Shown: positions 31,939-36,528 of the stretch, piece by piece
Numbering within the stretch: position 1 is the first letter of the stretch
Layout of the letters: the number at the start of each line of letters is the position of its first letter
DNA from: Ophiostoma sp. CBS 140.51
Lineage: Eukaryota; Ascomycota; Sordariomycetes; Ophiostomatales; Ophiostomataceae
Assembly (NCBI GenBank): GCA_029298735.1
Contig: JANSLP010000320.1
Span: 1 to 36,528, forward strand
Reading direction: 5' to 3'
DNA: 36,528 nucleotides
Translations under genes and position numbers: made by a program
Notes under the pieces: generated by a model
What the model was told of the DNA's origin: nothing
The model's database searches: none
What the model saw: the letters and a program-made list of their open reading frames with translations, nothing else

Positions 31939-33707
31939 GCTAAAGAGACGTGGCGATATGTTGAGTAGTTGTTGTGTATATTGGAGATGCGTGGGACAAG
32001 TGCTGGTGTTTGGTTTGTTGATCGTTTAGCACTCAAAACATCGTCGACTTCTTATGTCCTGTGTTGTGAAGTTGTTTTGGCGGCTGCCTTGCCAGGAGGA
32101 CAGATTGTTGAAAAGCGAGTGAAGAGGTTGGGATAGAAGGTGGAGAGACGAAAAGAAGAAAGATGTTGGGAAAGTGAAAGTGACGAGGACGAGGCAGAAA
32201 CTAAATAAGAGGAAAAGGACAACCAGGGTGTCCGAGCGGAATGGAAGGCTGCCACCAAAGTCGAGACAAAGTAAAGTCGACAAAAAAACAATGGAGACAA
32301 ATAGAGGCTGCAGGAAAAGGTACAAAGATATGCAAAAAGGTCCAAAGAGGTAGGGCTCGTCTGCAAGCTATAGATTCTGCCGTCGAATGACAGTGTGCAG
32401 GGCCAGTGCCGGCTGCAGTAGATGAAACAAGGGGTGCGAGAGAGGAGAGACACGAGGAGAGACATGCAGGAAGAATGGAGAATGGGTATCTAGCACTGAG
32501 GATAGGGCAACAAACAACAAGAAAAGCCATCAACAACAAAACGACGCTGGTCAGGTCCCAAACCCAGGAACAGGGCACAGGAACGGCAGACAACGCCAAC
32601 ACAGACCCCAAATCGACCTAAATCAACCCCAAATGACCCAAGAGGAAGGCTGTGTTCCCCTGCAAGTGTACCCCAAGTTGAGAAAGGACTTATTGGACAT
32701 TCTGCGAGACCCGGGGGACGGCCCACTGGAACGGGGCTCTTTCGAGGACTCCACTGCAACAGGTATTAATAGGCACCCGTATTTCGAGGTTTCGTTTGGG
32801 CCGCAACTGCAAGGCTTCCCTTCGATCCGCCAAAGGGGACTGGGGGACCACCCCACCAGACCGTAAAGGGCAAGACGCCTTCTGTTCTTCGGTGGATATT
32901 GTCCCCGCTGAATCGAACAAAATGGAGGCTGAATGGAGGCTGCCTTGGAGGTCAACAACAGGTCAAGGGGTATTGCGCGGTTGGTGGAGGCTGTGGGAGT
33001 GTGGGTTGCTGTCCGTTGGATTGTCTCTAGGCTGTCTCAGGGGCTGAATTGGAGGCAGAAGAGGAGGAAGGGAAAGGAGCAGAGCGGGGTACGAATGTCG
33101 ATGCGAGTCGGCAAAAAGACAGAAAGGAATCTGCGACAAGACGAGGAAGGAGCCACATTGGTCTTGCCGAAAGAGTCACCTATATTTTTTTGGAAAGGAC
33201 TTCTGAATACCAGAAAGATGGTTGGGGAAGGCGCACTGGACACACGCACAGGAAGCACATTGACGTAATGAGAAATGGATTAAGCCAGAATATGCTGGTC
33301 CAAAGAGCTGAGACAGCCAGACCAGTGAACTCAAACACCTCAAGCAAGGTCTTTTTAGAAGTACTGGTGACGGGACAACCCGCTCACAAAATATGAAGAT
33401 GGATGCAATTCTGTGGTATGAATAAAAACACCTTGTCACTTGTCGAATTACAGAGGCAGCTACGGATTAACGTAACTCCGTACGCCCCTGTAAGTCAAGG
33501 AAAAGAAAAGGGGTTGGGCATCGACGGGATCAGATCATAAAGAAGAAGAAGAAGAGACAAGACAATTCATCAATCAATCAATACAATTACCACCTATTCT
33601 TGAATACTCGACAGTAGTCATATTTCCCTGAAGCTTTCATTAGTGTCAAAACCTTCCATTCAGACTTCTGATCAAAAGACCCACAAAAAGTCTGACATCA
33701 CTCTTCA

Positions 33708-33715
33708 TCACGTGA
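33708..33715. promoter_or_regulatory. TCACGTGA E-box
   Basis: A perfect palindromic CACGTG core, flanked by T and A, lies 236 bp before the EXO5 start codon. Cbf1- and other bHLH-type factors bind this core. Confidence 0.45.
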
Positions 33716-33871
33716 GTTCCTGTACTTTCCGCGTCGCTACGGTCTTGCCGTTTCGGGGCCTAGACTTGGGTCGCGACTGCCTGTGGGAGGCGACTCCTCA
33801 ATCGCCTTGCTTTCATTGGGCAGGCGCATTCGACAGTCGAAGTTTTGCGACGGCGATTTCCCCATTGCACC

Positions 33872-33877
33872 ATGTGA
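33872..33877 (+). promoter_or_regulatory. Minimal uORF (ATG-TGA) upstream of EXO5
   Basis: ATG is followed at once by TGA in an ACC-ATG context (A at -3), 79 nt before the EXO5 start. If transcribed, such start-stop elements stall ribosomes. The transcript start is unknown. Confidence 0.4.
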
Positions 33878-33931
33878 GATCGCGTTTCGTTCACGTCTAT
33901 CTTCTCTTTTTCGCTCCTCCATCACCAAACA

Positions 33932-33967
33932 ATGACTACAAATCTCCACCATGCCTGTGGCTGGTAA
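33932..33967 (+). promoter_or_regulatory. 11-codon uORF overlapping the EXO5 start codon
   Basis: This frame starts at ATG 33932 with A at -3 and ends at TAA 33965-33967, 14 nt inside EXO5. It is out of frame with the main start at 33951. If it lies in the mRNA it should reduce EXO5 translation. If transcription begins after 33932 it is irrelevant. Confidence 0.45.
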
Positions 33968-35831
33968 CAACAGCAGCGATAAGAACGTCGATGAGCACGC
34001 CAACGACATCGACATTGATATTGACGACGACAGCGACTACGGCTGGGACTTGTCGCTCGAAGAAGACGTTCACGAACTTTTGAACGCGGCGACGACGGCG
34101 ACAACAGAGGCGACTGTGAAGACAGAAGAGCCCTCCTCATCTGCGCGTGCTCGGCTGCTTGTACCCGTCGTTTCCGACACTCAACTTGCCGAGGATGCAT
34201 CCGCTTCTCAACTCGGCCCTCTGGCGGCCGCAGCGGGTGCGAATCCTATGCCCCACCACGACTTTGTCGCTGACGACGACGACCCGAGCGCTGCCGCAGT
34301 CCTGGACGCGGCCCTTCTCAGCTTCAACGCGGACTATCCGGATTGTAGGTCACACTGAAGAGTTTGAGGGGAGGAGACGGTCGTCTCTGACTAACAATAG
34401 CGTTTAGTGAGCCAGATCGTGGCCGACCTTAACAGTGAATTGGCCAGCTCGGCCAATGTTGTGCCAAAAGGCAAGGGCAAGGCGGTTGAGAGTCTAGCGA
34501 CTACAGTACCGGGGGCCGCGGACGCGTCTGCCGGCGCAACCTCAGCCAATTCCACATCACCTCTGGCGCAATTTCGCGCCTACCCTAAGAAACCCTTGAC
34601 CGTCAGCGACTTGACCGCCGGCGCATGGTGCGAGCTGCAGTATGAATACACGCTGACACGGCTACCGGGTGGCCGCCGCACACGCACGCCGGCCATGAAG
34701 GCGGGAAGCAAAGTGCACCAGAAGCTCGAGGACGAGGTGCACACGACGGTTCCCATCACTGTCAAGAGCCCGCAAGATTTTTTGGGCGTCAAGATCTGGA
34801 ACATGGTCCACGGCCTGCGGACTCTGCGCGAGACGGGTCTGACGCGTGAGCTAGACATTTGGGGACTCGTCGACGGTGGGGGTGGGCCGATACAGTCCAA
34901 GTTTGGACTCTTGGGTCGCCAGCTAGAGGTGGTCAACGGCGTGATTGACGCCTTGAGCTACGAAAACCCAGACCCAGCGGCACAACCGCAACCAAAAGAA
35001 ACAAAAGCAAGCCCCAAAAAGGGAAGCCCCAGAAAGAAGAGTGGCTCCAAAGCTGCTGCTGCGACATCGTTCAGCACGGAGGCCACCTTATCTGTGTCAC
35101 AGATCACGGACTACTTCCCATCATCACCACTCGACCCTTTTTCACAACAAGAGCAGGCCAACACTACGCCAGTCATCAAAGAGGAACCAGGCCAGGCGCC
35201 ATCACCACCTCGGAAAATCTACATTACCGACGTGAAGACACGCGAGTCGGCCCGGCTACCGTCCGGAGCTGCAGCACGCCCGGCTAAGATACAACTCTTT
35301 TTGTACCATCGCTTCCTTCGTGACCTTGCCAGCGGCAACTTCCGCTTTGATGTCGTCTTTGAACGCTACCAGGTCGACGAGTACGCTCGGTTCTCTGAGG
35401 ATTTCTTGCTGGAAATGCACATTGACCCCCTTTTTATCGAGCTCACACATGACTACCATAACAACCTGTACTGGTTCGTGTTTTTGTTAAGGCGCGAGAT
35501 CGCCTTGACGTTCCCCCAGGGTGCCGACACCGTTGGTGACGTCGTTGCCGTCGAGTACCGCCAACGACCACGGGGTGATGTAATCGGTGGCCGCTGCATC
35601 GGTACCAACGTCATTCCTGTCGACGAGGACGTGCTAAACCGGTACTTGGCCAACTACCTGGCTTGGTGGCGTGGTGCGCGGGCACCTGTAGGTGTCGATA
35701 TTGAAGAGGCCTCGCTCAAGTGCGGCTACTGTGAGTTTGTCGACGACTGCGACTGGCGGCAAAAAATGGACGAGGAACGTATGAAGAAGGCGCGGGCGAA
35801 GATGGCTGCAGCACGAGGGCAGGCCAGCTGA
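33951..35831 (+). CDS. EXO5: Exonuclease V (EXO5), Fe-S single-strand DNA exonuclease
   Basis: Two exons, 33951-34344 and 34408-35831, encode 605 residues. The 63-nt intron has GTAGGT, GACTAAC and the second of two close AGs; the first AG (34400) would lead to an early stop. The start has a CCACC-ATG context. Fe-S ligands are C206 (WCELQY) and C570/C573/C579 (CGYCEFVDDC). Nuclease residues include H235, D312 (GVIDAL) and D406/K408 (ITDVKTR). The N-terminal 130 residues are acidic (DIDIDIDDDSD) and not presequence-like. An inserted low-complexity stretch between D312 and D406 holds a basic cluster (SPKKGSPRKK, 333-342) and a PIP-box-like VSQITDYF (361-368). The yeast enzyme maintains mtDNA and the human one acts in nuclear repair; these signals favour the nucleus here. 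Known family activity is 5' or bidirectional single-strand DNA digestion in repair. Confidence 0.95.
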
Positions 35832-36528
35832 GAGGTGCTCTTTTGGACACGGCTTTTTGGTTTACGATTTCCTTTCCCCCCTTACTCTCCATCTTATATC
35901 CCATGATGTTTACGAAAGAGAAGGTGGTATTTCGGGGCAATGGGAGCTCCATGATGATTTATTACTCTCTTTGATTATTACTTTTGACGATATTGTATTT
36001 TGATACCAATCACATCTTTTGTTCTTCTTGACCTCTTTTTGCTATCACATGTCTATCTTGGTTTGTTGGACCTGCCACAATGGGTCAGGTCACTCAATCA
36101 TAGATTTATCTAAATTGCGACACTTGCATCATGTCCCGGTAGGCATATATGTAAGTGTGCCTGCTTGCCGATCACAGCATATTGTCCCGCCTTCCTCACT
36201 CCCGGGAAGGGGCCATCATGGTGTTCAGGCTAAATCGGCAACGAAAGAGGTGGTGAAAAGGCATGAAGAGAAAGAAGGATGGTGCTCTCAAACAAATCTT
36301 AAGGTGTACAAATCTGAATACACTGTTTTATTTTTTATTCTCAGTTTCCAACAATCAGAATGATTTGCAGTTATATCTCGATTTTTTTCTGGAAACAATC
36401 GTCCCAATGAATTACGAAATCTGTGTCTGTCTTTTTTTTTTTTCTATCTCTTTTGTCTTCATCCTAGCTGCTTAACGACACACGCGGCACTTGTTGGGTA
36501 CACTGCCCTCTTTTGTTTCAATTTCTCT
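35832..36528. other. 3' flank of EXO5, no gene recognised
   Basis: AT-rich sequence at 35930-36040 suits the 3' UTR. T-rich runs occur near 36325-36340 and 36430-36445. Small frames here show no domain or biased codon use. A gene could begin beyond the window edge. Confidence 0.6.

Larger units (their letters stand above)
31939..33950. promoter_or_regulatory. Divergent intergenic region: F-box gene (-) and EXO5 (+)
   Basis: From about 32080 to 33350 the + strand is purine-rich, so the sense strand of the F-box gene is pyrimidine-rich, as in a fungal leader. Near EXO5 (33880-33950) the + strand turns C/T-rich. A run of CCCCAAAT-type elements lies at 32608-32640. TGACGTAA (CRE-like) lies near 33264. 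TCACGTGA is at 33708-33715. Two short upstream reading frames precede EXO5. I see no gene inside. Confidence 0.55.

Noticed and set aside
34396..34400. Upstream AG of the EXO5 intron as acceptor
   Set aside because: It is only about 5 nt from the branch A and gives a frame that stops within a dozen codons.
1..36528. tRNA, 5S rRNA, CRISPR array or transposon
   Set aside because: I looked for tRNA B-box cores, 5S-like blocks, regular spaced repeats, terminal inverted repeats and transposase motifs and saw none. A covariance-model search would be more sensitive.

Overview
The window is nuclear DNA of a filamentous ascomycete (Pezizomycotina). A Sordariomycete is likely, from gene content and style, but I cannot name a genus. 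The evidence is short GT..AG introns of 51-92 nt with CTAAC-type branch points near the acceptor, GC-rich third codon positions, long pyrimidine-rich 5' leaders, and fungal-specific families. I see no mobile element, CRISPR array, tRNA or rRNA gene. Eight protein-coding genes fill a little over half of the sequence.

Layout. 1-4773: gene-free upstream region. 4774-8170 (+): SH3-domain scaffold-like protein. 8171-12620: gene-free, purine-rich and then pyrimidine-rich. 12621-14174 (+): seven-helix PTH11/rhodopsin-like membrane protein. 14175-15829: promoter with a cluster of SREA-type iron GATA elements. 15830-18864 (+): plasma-membrane ferric reductase. 19794-21320 (-): secreted Ala/Pro/Gly-rich protein whose reading frame stays coding-like for about 100 codons past three in-frame UAG/UAG/UAA stops (19482-19796). 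22847-27625 (-): mitochondrial RNA polymerase RPO41. 28209-30851 (+): ATP25, divergent from RPO41 over a 583-bp shared promoter. 31223-31938 (-): F-box protein with a C-terminal membrane anchor. 33951-35831 (+): exonuclease V (EXO5). 35832-36528: nothing recognised.

How the genes fit together. The left half is surface-related: a membrane receptor-like protein, a ferric reductase with its own iron-responsive promoter, and a secreted protein. The right half is rich in mitochondrial gene expression (RPO41 and ATP25 from one bidirectional promoter) and in EXO5, which is mitochondrial in budding yeast. Here EXO5 has nuclear-looking signals (a basic cluster and a PIP-box-like motif).

The observations I rate highest are four. 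First, the stop-interrupted but frame-preserved tail at 19482-19796, which could be A-to-I edited, read through, or a recent pseudogene tail. Second, three exact and two near ATCWGATAA elements before the ferric reductase. Third, two R-x-F/S presequence-type sites in ATP25, one at the N-terminus and one internal. Fourth, the PIP-like and uORF features of EXO5.
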